From Methanoculleus sp. (GTDB lineage Archaea; Halobacteriota; Methanomicrobia; Methanomicrobiales; Methanoculleaceae), in assembly GCF_030019085.1 (NCBI RefSeq), contig NZ_JASEFJ010000002.1, forward strand, positions 124,001 through 188,000: DNA of 64,000 bases, read 5' to 3'. The translations under genes were made by a program, and so were the position numbers. Under the pieces are notes generated by a model. It did not search any database and was not told the DNA's origin. It saw nothing but the letters and a program-made list of their open reading frames with translations. Every line of letters begins with the position of its first letter. Within the stretch, counting starts at the first letter, position 1. Positions 52,572-60,230 of the stretch are shown here, in pieces.

Positions 52572-53102
52572 ATGGGACTGAAGGCCGGTCCTACACAGGA
52601 CGAAGTCATGGCTGTCTCGCTTGCAAAACTCGGCATCCGGCCGGGCGACCGGGTGGTCGACGTGGGCTGCGGGACCGGAAAAGTTTCCATCGCTGCCTCG
52701 AGGACGGCCGGGACTGTCTATGCAATCGACCGTCGGGCTGAGGCGGTCGCCTACGCCCGGCAGGAGGCCGCTGCTGCCGGTGCCGGGAACATTGAGTTCC
52801 TGGAGGGCGATGCGGTGGACGTCCTCCCCAAACTCGGACCGCTCGACGCCGCCTTTGTCGGTGGGTCGCGCCGCCTCCCGGAGGTGCTCGAGATCCTGGC
52901 ACGGATGGTGCGGGGTAGGATCGTCGTGAACGCGGTGATGGTCGGGACGCTTAATGAGGCCATAGTGAGCATGCAGCGCCTCGGGATCTTTATCGAGGCC
53001 GTTCATCTCCAGGTCTCCAGGTCGGCCGGGATCGCCGGCGGGGTTATGTTCAAACCGCTGAACCCGGTCTACATCATCGTGGGGGGTTCAGGATGCTCGT
53101 AG
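52572..53102 (+). CDS. cbiT: Cobalt-precorrin-6B decarboxylase/C15-methyltransferase CbiT
   Basis: This 176-residue SAM-dependent enzyme decarboxylates the acetate side chain at C12 and methylates C15 of the corrin ring in the anaerobic pathway. It starts GLKAGPTQDEVMAVSLAKLG and has the SAM-binding VVDVGCGTGKVSIAAS. It opens the cbiT-L-F-G-H-C-D-E operon and overlaps cbiL by 10 bases. An AT-rich promoter lies 30-45 bases upstream. Confidence 0.93.
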   Translation: MGLKAGPTQDEVMAVSLAKLGIRPGDRVVDVGCGTGKVSIAASRTAGTVYAIDRRAEAVAYARQEAAAAGAGNIEFLEGDAVDVLPKLGPLDAAFVGGSRRLPEVLEILARMVRGRIVVNAVMVGTLNEAIVSMQRLGIFIEAVHLQVSRSAGIAGGVMFKPLNPVYIIVGGSGCS

Positions 53103-53710
53103 GCGTGGGGCTCGGGCCTGGCGACCCGGAACTCCTGACTCTGCGGGCGGTCAGGCTACTTCGAGAGGCGGATGTGGTCTTCGTCCCCGGCAAACTGGCC
53201 TGCGACCTGGTCAGGCCATACCGGGCCGATGCGGTCATCCTTAAATTCCCGATGACGAACGACGAGGGCTACATCCGGAGGTGTCTTGAGGAGAACGCCG
53301 ACCTGATTGCTCCTCACGCCATGGAAGGGCTTGCGGTCTTCGGGATCCTTGGCGACCCGAACTTCTACTCGACCTTCTCCCGACTCAGTGAGGTGATTGC
53401 AGAGCGGCATCCCGGCGTCTCGTTTGCGACCGAACCGGGGGTCAGTTCCATCACGGCGTTTGCCTCGGTGGCAAATGTCCCGGTCTCCGGGCGGGTTCTG
53501 GTCTCGGACGGGAACGGCCCGGAGTCAAGGGTCTTCATGAAGGTCCGGCGACCGGCAGCGCTCGCGGCTGACCTGAGAGAGGAGGGGTTCTCAGAGTTCG
53601 TGCTGGTGGAACGGATGTTCATGCCAGAAGAGCGGGTTTATCGGGGAGACGAACTTCCCGGGGAGAGTGACTACTTCTCGATCCTGTTTGCGAGACGGTC
53701 TTATGGGTAA
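53093..53710 (+). CDS. cbiL: Cobalt-factor II C20-methyltransferase CbiL
   Basis: This 205-residue tetrapyrrole methylase has the N-terminal GVGLGPGDPELLTLRAVRLL, GILGDPNFYSTFSRL and EPGVSSITAFAS, typical of the C20-methylating enzyme. It overlaps cbiT and cbiF by 10 and 8 bases, respectively, so translation is coupled along the operon. Confidence 0.93.
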   Translation: MLVGVGLGPGDPELLTLRAVRLLREADVVFVPGKLACDLVRPYRADAVILKFPMTNDEGYIRRCLEENADLIAPHAMEGLAVFGILGDPNFYSTFSRLSEVIAERHPGVSFATEPGVSSITAFASVANVPVSGRVLVSDGNGPESRVFMKVRRPAALAADLREEGFSEFVLVERMFMPEERVYRGDELPGESDYFSILFARRSYG

Positions 53711-54419
53711 GGTCTACATGGTGGGCGCGGGGCCGGGGGCGCCCGACCTGATCACTGTCAGGGGGATGGACCTGCTCCGGAAGGCGGATGTCCTCATATA
53801 CGCGGGCTCGCTTGTGAACCCGGTGCTCGTTGAGGAGTCGGGCGCGGCACTGAAACTCGACAGCCAGAGTATGAAACTTGATGAGATCGTCGGTGCGATC
53901 GAGGAGCATGTCCGCGCCGGGAGACTTGTTGTCAGGCTCCATTCTGGCGATCCGTCGCTCTACGGTGCGATAGTCGAGCAGATGGCCGAGCTTGAGCGCC
54001 GGGGGATCGAGGCCGAGATCGTGCCCGGGGTCTCGTCGCTCTTTGCGGCCTCGGCGGCTCTAAAGACGCAGTTTACCCTCCGAGATGTCTCCGATAGTCT
54101 GGTGATCACCCGACCGGCGGGGGCGACGCTTGAACGTGACCTGATCCCGGAGTTCTCCCGGCTCGGCCAGACGATGGTGGTATTCCTCGGAACAGAACGG
54201 ATGGAGGAGGTCCTTGCCAGGGTCGAGTGCCCGCCAGAGACCCCGGCGGCGGTCGTCTACCACGCATCCTGGCCGGACGAGAAGGTCGTCCGGGGAACGG
54301 TGGCCGATATCGCCAGGAAGGCCCGTGCTGCCGGGATCGAGCGGACGGCGCTGATAATCATCGGCAAGGTGGTGGACCCGACAACATCGGGGTTCGGGAG
54401 GTCGGTCCTCTACTCATGA
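53703..54419 (+). CDS. cbiF: Cobalt-precorrin-4 C11-methyltransferase CbiF
   Basis: This 238-residue methylase shows MVGAGPGAPDLITVRGMDLL, YAGSLVNPVLV, VRLHSGDPSLYGAIVEQM and the C11-type EIVPGVSSLFAASAALK. Length and motif order match CbiF/CobM. The ATG at 53703 lies inside the end of cbiL. It overlaps cbiG by 4 bases (ATGA). Confidence 0.94.
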   Translation: MGKVYMVGAGPGAPDLITVRGMDLLRKADVLIYAGSLVNPVLVEESGAALKLDSQSMKLDEIVGAIEEHVRAGRLVVRLHSGDPSLYGAIVEQMAELERRGIEAEIVPGVSSLFAASAALKTQFTLRDVSDSLVITRPAGATLERDLIPEFSRLGQTMVVFLGTERMEEVLARVECPPETPAAVVYHASWPDEKVVRGTVADIARKARAAGIERTALIIIGKVVDPTTSGFGRSVLYS

Positions 54420-55288
54420 CCGGGACTGTCGTGGTCGCGCTCGACCGGTTCCTCCCTTCCGCCCGCCGGATCGCCGAAGCGCTGGGTGCCGATCTGGTTC
54501 CCTACACCTCTGAGGTCTTCGCGGAGGTGTTCGGCCGATACGACCGGATCGTTGCCTTGATGTCGGCCGGGATCGCCGTCAGGGGGGTTGCACCGCTCCT
54601 GGTCGATAAGTGGCGCGACCCTGCGGTGGTGGTTGTGAGCCCCGATCTCCGTTACGCCGTCCCGATCGTCGGTGGACATCACGGCGGAAACGATCTTGCC
54701 CGGGAACTTGCCATGACCGGGATCACGCCGGTGATCACGACTGCGACCGAGACGCAGGGCCGCGACTCTGTCGAGGGGATTGCCGCCCGGTCGGGCTACG
54801 ATATTGTGAACCGCGACTCCACCAGGGTGGTGAACGCCGCGATGCTCGATTCGGATCTGCCCCTCTACGACATCCGGGGCCCCGCGATCGTCGTTGCGGG
54901 GCCGGGAGTCTCCATCCTCGTCAGGAAAGGGGATTACGTTGTCGGTATCGGTTGCCGGAAGGGCACTTCTTCCACCGTGGTTGCCGGAGCGCTGCGGCAG
55001 GCGCTGGAATGGGCCAGGATCGCGCCCGAAGACGTTCTTGTCTACGCAACGACCGTGAAGAAACGGGGGGAGACGGGTCTACGTGATGCAGTCGCGGAAC
55101 TCGGCGGCAACCTGGTCTACTTAGACGACGATACCCTGAACGCCCAGAGCGCGCCATCCCCCTCGCGGGCGCCTTTGATCGGGCTGTCTGGGGTTGCGGA
55201 ACCTGCGGCTCTTGCGATCTCGAAGCGAAAAGAACTGGTTCTTGCCAAACAGACCTATGGGTGTGTTACCGTTGCAATCGCACGATAA
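54416..55288 (+). CDS. cbiG: Cobalt-precorrin-5A hydrolase CbiG
   Basis: This 290-residue protein opens the delta-lactone ring of cobalt-precorrin-5A and releases acetaldehyde, the hallmark of the anaerobic route. Visible parts are LMSAGIAVRGVAPLLVDKWRDP, VVSPDLRYAVPIVGGHHGGN and a C-terminal domain with VGIGCRKGTS. The starting ATG overlaps the cbiF stop; the end overlaps the beginning of cbiH. Confidence 0.93.
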   Translation: MTGTVVVALDRFLPSARRIAEALGADLVPYTSEVFAEVFGRYDRIVALMSAGIAVRGVAPLLVDKWRDPAVVVVSPDLRYAVPIVGGHHGGNDLARELAMTGITPVITTATETQGRDSVEGIAARSGYDIVNRDSTRVVNAAMLDSDLPLYDIRGPAIVVAGPGVSILVRKGDYVVGIGCRKGTSSTVVAGALRQALEWARIAPEDVLVYATTVKKRGETGLRDAVAELGGNLVYLDDDTLNAQSAPSPSRAPLIGLSGVAEPAALAISKRKELVLAKQTYGCVTVAIAR

Positions 55289-56051
55289 AAAAGGTAAGTT
55301 GTACATTGTCGGCACGGGCCCTGGCGACCTGCTGCACATAACCCCGAGGGCGCTGAAAGCTCTGGCCGAGGCCGATTGCGTCATCGGTAACGGGATCTAC
55401 CTTGACCTGGTGATGCCGGTGATCGCTGGCAAAGAGGTCATCCGGAGCAGCATGGGCCGGGAGGTCGAGCGGGCCTCGCGGGCGCTCGACCTTGCCCGTG
55501 ACCGCACGGTTGCGATGGTGAGCGGTGGCGATGCCGGGGTGTATGGGATGGCGAGCATAGTCCTGGAGGTGGCCGAACGTTCGGGTTCGACGGTCGAGAT
55601 CGAGGTGGTGCCGGGGATCACGGCCTCTCTCTCGGCGGCGGCACGACTTGGTTCGCCGTTATCGGGGGACTATGTCACGATTAGTCTATCGGATCTCCTG
55701 ACGCCCCTGGAGGAGATCGAGCGGAGGCTTGACCTTGCGTTCCAGATGGGGGTGCCGGTTGTACTATATAATCCCCGTTCCAGGGGACGGCCGCACAACC
55801 TGGAAGTGGCGATCGAGATTGCCCGCCGCCACCTCCCGGAGGAGACGCCGGTCGGGGTGGTCAGGAACGCCTACCGGGATGGAGAGGAGCGCCTTATAAC
55901 GACGCTCGGGGAGTTTGATGAGCATATCGGATTTGTGGATATGCACTCGATCGTCTTTGTTGGCGGAGAGGAGACACGGATCTGGAGGAATGAGGTTGAT
56001 GCGAGAGGGATCATCACACCACGGGGATACCACCGGAAGTACGTATACTGA
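55257..56051 (+). CDS. cbiH: Cobalt-factor III C17-methyltransferase CbiH
   Basis: This 264-residue methylase carries out ring contraction and C17 methylation. It reads YIVGTGPGDLLHITPRALKALAEAD, VSGGDAGVYGMASIVLEVAE and VVPGITASLSAAARLGSPL, then VLYNPRSRGRPHNLEVAIEI. The chosen ATG (MGVLPLQSHDKKGK) lies inside cbiG; TTG or GTG codons a few bases later are possible alternatives since the conserved core starts about 15 residues in. Confidence 0.9.
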   Translation: MGVLPLQSHDKKGKLYIVGTGPGDLLHITPRALKALAEADCVIGNGIYLDLVMPVIAGKEVIRSSMGREVERASRALDLARDRTVAMVSGGDAGVYGMASIVLEVAERSGSTVEIEVVPGITASLSAAARLGSPLSGDYVTISLSDLLTPLEEIERRLDLAFQMGVPVVLYNPRSRGRPHNLEVAIEIARRHLPEETPVGVVRNAYRDGEERLITTLGEFDEHIGFVDMHSIVFVGGEETRIWRNEVDARGIITPRGYHRKYVY

Positions 56052-56679
56052 CCTTGCGGCGGTCACCCCGGAGGCTTATGCGATAGCGAGCGCGAGCAGG
56101 AACCTGGCGCGGGAAAAGGTGGGGAACGCCACGCCCGAGGACAGGATCCGGCAGCGGTGCTCGATCGCGGTCGGCGATTTTGCGATGGCCGATCTGATGC
56201 GGTTCTCCGGCGATCCGATCGAGGCCGGGATCGCAGCGCTTGAACGTCGGGCACCCATAATTGTCGATATCCGGATGGTGCAGGCGGGGATATTGAGATG
56301 GGGACATTCAAGTGAGATCGTGTGTGCCCTGGACCACGGTGAGGAGATCGCGATGGAGCGCGGGATCACCAGGACGTCGGCGGGGTTCTTTGCCCTGCGG
56401 GATCGGCTGGAGGGTTCGATTGTGGTCATAGGGAACGCTCCATCGGCGCTTCTCGTCGTCTGCGGGATGATACGGGAGGGTATCCATCCGGCGCTGGTCG
56501 TCGGGACGCCGGTGGGGTTTGTGAACGCTGCGGAGTCAAAAGAGGAACTCCGCGCCATTGGTATCCCCTCGGTCTCGAACATCGGTACCCGTGGGGGGAC
56601 GCCGGTAGCGGTTGCGGCGGTAAATGAGATCATCACGATCTATGCCGAGCGTGGAGGTCATGCGCGACCCGGTCACTGA
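55999..56679 (+). CDS. cbiC: Cobalt-precorrin-8 methylmutase CbiC
   Basis: This 226-residue enzyme moves the methyl group from C11 to C12. The conserved RQRCSIAVGDFAMADL-type region (residues around 55-75), DIRMVQAGI, RTSAGF, IVVIGNAPSALL and GTPVGFVNAAESKEEL are all present. ATG 55999 has GGAGG about 10 bases before it; ATG 55990 is too close to that site. It overlaps cbiH by 53 bases and cbiD by 20. Confidence 0.92.
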   Translation: MREGSSHHGDTTGSTYTDLAAVTPEAYAIASASRNLAREKVGNATPEDRIRQRCSIAVGDFAMADLMRFSGDPIEAGIAALERRAPIIVDIRMVQAGILRWGHSSEIVCALDHGEEIAMERGITRTSAGFFALRDRLEGSIVVIGNAPSALLVVCGMIREGIHPALVVGTPVGFVNAAESKEELRAIGIPSVSNIGTRGGTPVAVAAVNEIITIYAERGGHARPGH

Positions 56680-57673
56680 GTTCGAGTATCCAGATGAGTG
56701 GGTTGCAGCCTGCCGCTCTCCGGAACTCCTCGACGACGTCCAGCGTGGTCTTGCGGTTCTGACGGCCTCGGGTCTGGTCTTACGGCGGGGGTTCTCGACG
56801 GGGACGACGGCTGCGGCGGCCTGTAAGGCGGCGATCCTCTCGCTTGCTCTTGATACCGTTAAGGAGGTGGAGGTCGGTCTGCCATGCGGCATTGCTGTCA
56901 GGCTTCCGGTGGACGCATATCGGGGTCAGGCGTCGTGCTGGAAGGACGCGGGAGACTACACCTCGGACGTGACCGGAGGGCTTGAGTTCGTCGCGACGGC
57001 AGCACCCTCTCTCAATGAGGGCGGTCGTTTCGTCCCCGGGGAGGGTATCGGGAGTTTTGCCCGCGACACCCCACGCCACCGCCAGGGGACGGCGGCGATC
57101 AGCGAACCGGCGCTTGAGTGTATCAGGCGCTCGATCGATGAGGCGATGGAGGAGACCGGGTTGTCCGGAGTGACGGTCATCCTCACCGTGCCGCGGGGGG
57201 CGGAGGTGGCGCAGAAGACGTTGAACCCTAAGGTCGGGGTGCACGGCGGGATATCGGTGCTCGGGACTACCGGACTTGTTGAGCCATGGGACGACCACGT
57301 GACGGAGGGGGTTCTCGACCGGGTTACACGCTCCGATGCGGTGGTGCTGACGACCGGACGGCTCGGGCTGCGATACTCCCGGCTTTTATTCCCGGAACGT
57401 GAGGCGATCCTGGTGGGGAACCACCTCGCTGAAGCGCTCGAGGTGGTCGCAGGTGGTGATCCGATCATCTGTGGGTTGCCGGGCCTGATCCTGAGGTTCA
57501 TGAACCCGCACATCCTTGATGGGACTGGCTGTGCGACGGTGGAGGAACTGCTGGCGACCTCCGGGGGGAGGGAGGTGCTCCGCCGCGAACTTGAGGCGTT
57601 CCGGTCGCGCTACCCCAACGTCAGGGTCGTGATCGTCGACCGCAGTGGCCGGGTTATTGGTGAATCGCCATGA
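56660..57673 (+). CDS. cbiD: Cobalt-precorrin-5B C1-methyltransferase CbiD
   Basis: This 337-residue enzyme methylates C1 in the anaerobic corrin pathway. It shows LRRGFSTGTTAAAACKAA, the TLNPKVGVHGGISVLGTTG stretch, TTGRLGLRY and GNHLAEALE. I prefer ATG 56660 because the family begins with DPVTxFxYPxxWV; ATG 56642 would add six residues. GGAGGT lies close before 56660. The stop overlaps cbiE by 4 bases. Confidence 0.93.
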   Translation: MRDPVTEFEYPDEWVAACRSPELLDDVQRGLAVLTASGLVLRRGFSTGTTAAAACKAAILSLALDTVKEVEVGLPCGIAVRLPVDAYRGQASCWKDAGDYTSDVTGGLEFVATAAPSLNEGGRFVPGEGIGSFARDTPRHRQGTAAISEPALECIRRSIDEAMEETGLSGVTVILTVPRGAEVAQKTLNPKVGVHGGISVLGTTGLVEPWDDHVTEGVLDRVTRSDAVVLTTGRLGLRYSRLLFPEREAILVGNHLAEALEVVAGGDPIICGLPGLILRFMNPHILDGTGCATVEELLATSGGREVLRRELEAFRSRYPNVRVVIVDRSGRVIGESP

Positions 57674-58254
57674 AGATAGTCGGTGTTGGCTGCGGGCCCG
57701 GGATGCTGACGGCGGAGGCGGTGAGGGTTCTTGAGGATGCGATGCTTGTCTATGGGTCTGCGAGGGCGATCGCGCTTGCCAGGGACGCCATCCCGCCGGG
57801 GTGTGAGGTGCACGGGATCACGGATTACCGGAACCTGCGCTCGCTCCCGGGTCATGCGGTCGTCCTCTCGACGGGCGACCCGATGCTTGCGGGGCTCGGG
57901 TCGCTCCTGGAGGGGGAGGTCATACCGGGTATCTCATCACTCCAGGTCGCGTTTGCCAGGCTCAGGCTTCCGCTCGCGAGGGCGGCGGTCATCCCGGCGC
58001 ACGGGAAGGATCATGACCGGGCTATCGCCAGCGCCCTGGAAGAGATAGAGAGGGGGCGGGTTGTCTTCCTCATCGCCGACCCTGGCTTCGAGGTTGAGGT
58101 GCTCGCGGCTCTCCTCCCGCTGGCAACCCGGATCGCCGTCTGCGAGGATCTGGGTTACCTGACGGAGCGGATCGCCGTCGGGACGGCGGGAGAGCCTCCG
58201 CTGCCCCGGGGGGATCTCTTTGTGGTGGTGGCGTGGGGTGAGGCGGTACGCTGA
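57670..58254 (+). CDS. cbiE: Cobalt-precorrin-7 C5-methyltransferase CbiE
   Basis: This 194-residue methylase has VGVGCGPGMLTAEAVRVLEDA, VVLSTGDPMLAGLG and EVIPGISSLQVAFARL. It is the last gene of the cbi operon. No cbiJ (reductase), cbiA (amidase) or late nucleotide-loop genes are here, so these must be elsewhere. It faces the DNA methyltransferase gene with 7 bases between stops. Confidence 0.92.
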   Translation: MKIVGVGCGPGMLTAEAVRVLEDAMLVYGSARAIALARDAIPPGCEVHGITDYRNLRSLPGHAVVLSTGDPMLAGLGSLLEGEVIPGISSLQVAFARLRLPLARAAVIPAHGKDHDRAIASALEEIERGRVVFLIADPGFEVEVLAALLPLATRIAVCEDLGYLTERIAVGTAGEPPLPRGDLFVVVAWGEAVR

Positions 58255-58261
58255 AGAGAGA

Positions 58262-59272
58262 TCAGCGCCGGCTGTAGACTCTCCTGTTTCCTGCGATGCC
58301 CTCTTTCTTGAGCATCTTCTCGATCGCCCACCGGCCCCGGCCGAGTTCTTCCCCGAGCGTCTCGACCGCTCTCTTCTTCGTCTCCCCGGACTCGATGATC
58401 TGGTTGAACCGGGAGATCAGGGTTTCGCGTTCTGTATCTGTCCAGGGTCTGCCCCGGTTTTTTGGTGCTCCGGTCTCCGGCCTCCTCAGCGTCGGCAGCA
58501 GGTAACCAGGCTGGATCTCCCGCATCTCCTCGATCTTGCGCTCGAAGATCTCTTCTGAGATCTCAAACCCGGTTACCCGTCGGTTGAGACCTACGGCGAC
58601 CTTTGCGGTCGAGAAGCCGCCGAGGAACATGTCGCAGACCAGGTCGCCTTCGTTGCTGCTGTACTGGATCATCTTTGCGAGGAGTTCGGTCGGGAGTTCG
58701 TTCTTGTTCTTCACCTGCCCCGGTTTGTAGTCGCGGTTGATGCACCAGACGTCCTCCCGGTCACTGTAGTTGGGCGACCGGTTGTCCGGCCCGCGTTCCA
58801 GGGCACCGTAACGCGACTCCAGGTTAAAAGTTCTTTTCCCGCCCGGTTTTTCGTAGAAGAGGATGTGGTAGTGGGAGGAGATGTACTTCCGGGTGGTGTA
58901 GATTCCGAAGTTGTAGCGCCAGATGATGTGGTTGACCTCACGAAGGCGCGTCTCCCGGAGGGCGTGGAGGATGTGGTAGAGGTTTGTGTAGCCCGAGACG
59001 ATGTAGATCGAACCGCCCGGTCTGAGTATGCGTTCGGCCTCCCTGATCCATCTACGGCTGAACTCGCCGTAGTCGGCGGCGGCGACCTCGACGTAACCGT
59101 CGATGACGAAACTCTCGTCGCGGTTGTAGTGCCGGTGCAACCGGTCGCCGTTGATGCCGTAGGGTGGGTCGGTGATGATCAGGTCGATGGAGTCGTTGGG
59201 TATGTGTGCCCCGGCCCCGCTGATGCAGTCACCGTTGTAGAAGGTGTTGCCGTAGATCTCCTCGGACCTCAT
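58262..59272 (-). CDS. Solitary DNA methyltransferase (DPPY type, beta-like motif order)
   Basis: This 336-residue enzyme has the catalytic motif TDPPYGI at residues 34-40, and the SAM-binding motif DMFLGGFSTAKVAV near 215, an order seen in beta-class N6-adenine or N4-cytosine methylases. A GRPWTDTERETLI helix region and a small helix-turn-helix-like tail follow. No restriction gene lies beside it. The ATG at 59272 has GAGGGGAG as ribosome site; an upstream ATG at 59419 would add 49 unconserved residues. The target site cannot be predicted. Confidence 0.88.
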   Translation of the reverse strand: MRSEEIYGNTFYNGDCISGAGAHIPNDSIDLIITDPPYGINGDRLHRHYNRDESFVIDGYVEVAAADYGEFSRRWIREAERILRPGGSIYIVSGYTNLYHILHALRETRLREVNHIIWRYNFGIYTTRKYISSHYHILFYEKPGGKRTFNLESRYGALERGPDNRSPNYSDREDVWCINRDYKPGQVKNKNELPTELLAKMIQYSSNEGDLVCDMFLGGFSTAKVAVGLNRRVTGFEISEEIFERKIEEMREIQPGYLLPTLRRPETGAPKNRGRPWTDTERETLISRFNQIIESGETKKRAVETLGEELGRGRWAIEKMLKKEGIAGNRRVYSRR

Positions 59273-59447
59273 GGATCTCCCCTCTCTGTTGGCCCCTCCC
59301 GGTGTACTGGGTTTGGCCCTCCCTCGCGATAAGATAGTCGTCGTGATGGGGAGAGGTTTGCTGCACGGGGTATGCGCACTGATATTGATACACGAATAGA
59401 TGGACATATCTTGTTGCACGATATAGTCATTTAGCAGGTGAGGCTAC
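59273..59447. promoter_or_regulatory. Divergent region between the methyltransferase and cas6
   Basis: This 175-base gap separates divergent starts and marks a switch from GC-rich core genes to AT-richer cas genes. AT-rich stretches (ATATTGATACACGAATAG, ATATAGTCATTTAG) near 59383-59434 precede cas6. GGTGAGG at 59437-59443 is the cas6 ribosome site. I see no CRISPR repeat here. Confidence 0.45.
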
Positions 59448-60230
59448 TTGAGGCTGCTTCTGAAACTCAGGGCGGAAGCTGATCAGAAAGATGTATCACT
59501 TGATTATAACAAACTCCAGGGGTTTGTCTATCGCCTGCTCCAAGAGAGTGGCTACCCAGGTATCCACGACAAAGAGGGCTACAAATACTTCTGTTTCTCA
59601 AACGTTTTCCCATTTGGCGACATGAAAACCGGTGATATCAGGAATTTCATTATAGCCTCGCCGAACCGCAACCTCATCGAAGAGATTGCGAGGCACCTTG
59701 CGACCGTTAAGGATAACCCGATCCACATCGGAGACTGTACCTTCTCTTTATACGGTTCCAGCGGTTTTAACCTCACCATACCCCCAGCACCGCTACGAAT
59801 AGCCTCCGCAACACCGATCATCATCCGGATCCCTGAGTACAATTATGATCTTTACAATTTGCCGCCTGACGAACGTAAACCCAGATACGTCTACTGGCGT
59901 CCGGCAATATCATTCGACGCTTTCGTCAAGCAACTCTCGGAGAACCTCGTCAAGAAATACAATAAGTATTACGGTACGGAGATTGAGGTAACAAACCTTT
60001 TTGAGCAGTTTTTCTTCCGAAAATCGGTGCACACGCGTTTAATCATCGATGGAAAGAGTTACGGTGTTGCTGCAAGCATGTGGGAGTTCTCCTGGAATTA
60101 TCTGAGCCCCACTCAGAAACAGGTCATCGAGTTTGGTCTGGATGCGGGTTTTGGAGAGAGAAATACTTTTGGGTTCGGGTTTGTGAACTTCATTAAGCCC
60201 CAAAATACGTTGCCTCATGCTAATCGATAA
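59448..60230 (+). CDS. cas6: CRISPR-associated endoribonuclease Cas6
   Basis: This 260-residue RAMP protein cuts pre-crRNA. It ends with the glycine-rich loop GFGERNTFGFGFVNF, the Cas6 hallmark, and has two ferredoxin-like halves. It starts with TTG, supported by GGTGAGG four bases upstream. It is on the opposite strand to the other cas genes and overlaps the end of cas3 by 11 bases. Base composition is visibly more AT-rich than the cbi genes. The catalytic residue is not obvious. Confidence 0.9.
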   Translation: MRLLLKLRAEADQKDVSLDYNKLQGFVYRLLQESGYPGIHDKEGYKYFCFSNVFPFGDMKTGDIRNFIIASPNRNLIEEIARHLATVKDNPIHIGDCTFSLYGSSGFNLTIPPAPLRIASATPIIIRIPEYNYDLYNLPPDERKPRYVYWRPAISFDAFVKQLSENLVKKYNKYYGTEIEVTNLFEQFFFRKSVHTRLIIDGKSYGVAASMWEFSWNYLSPTQKQVIEFGLDAGFGERNTFGFGFVNFIKPQNTLPHANR

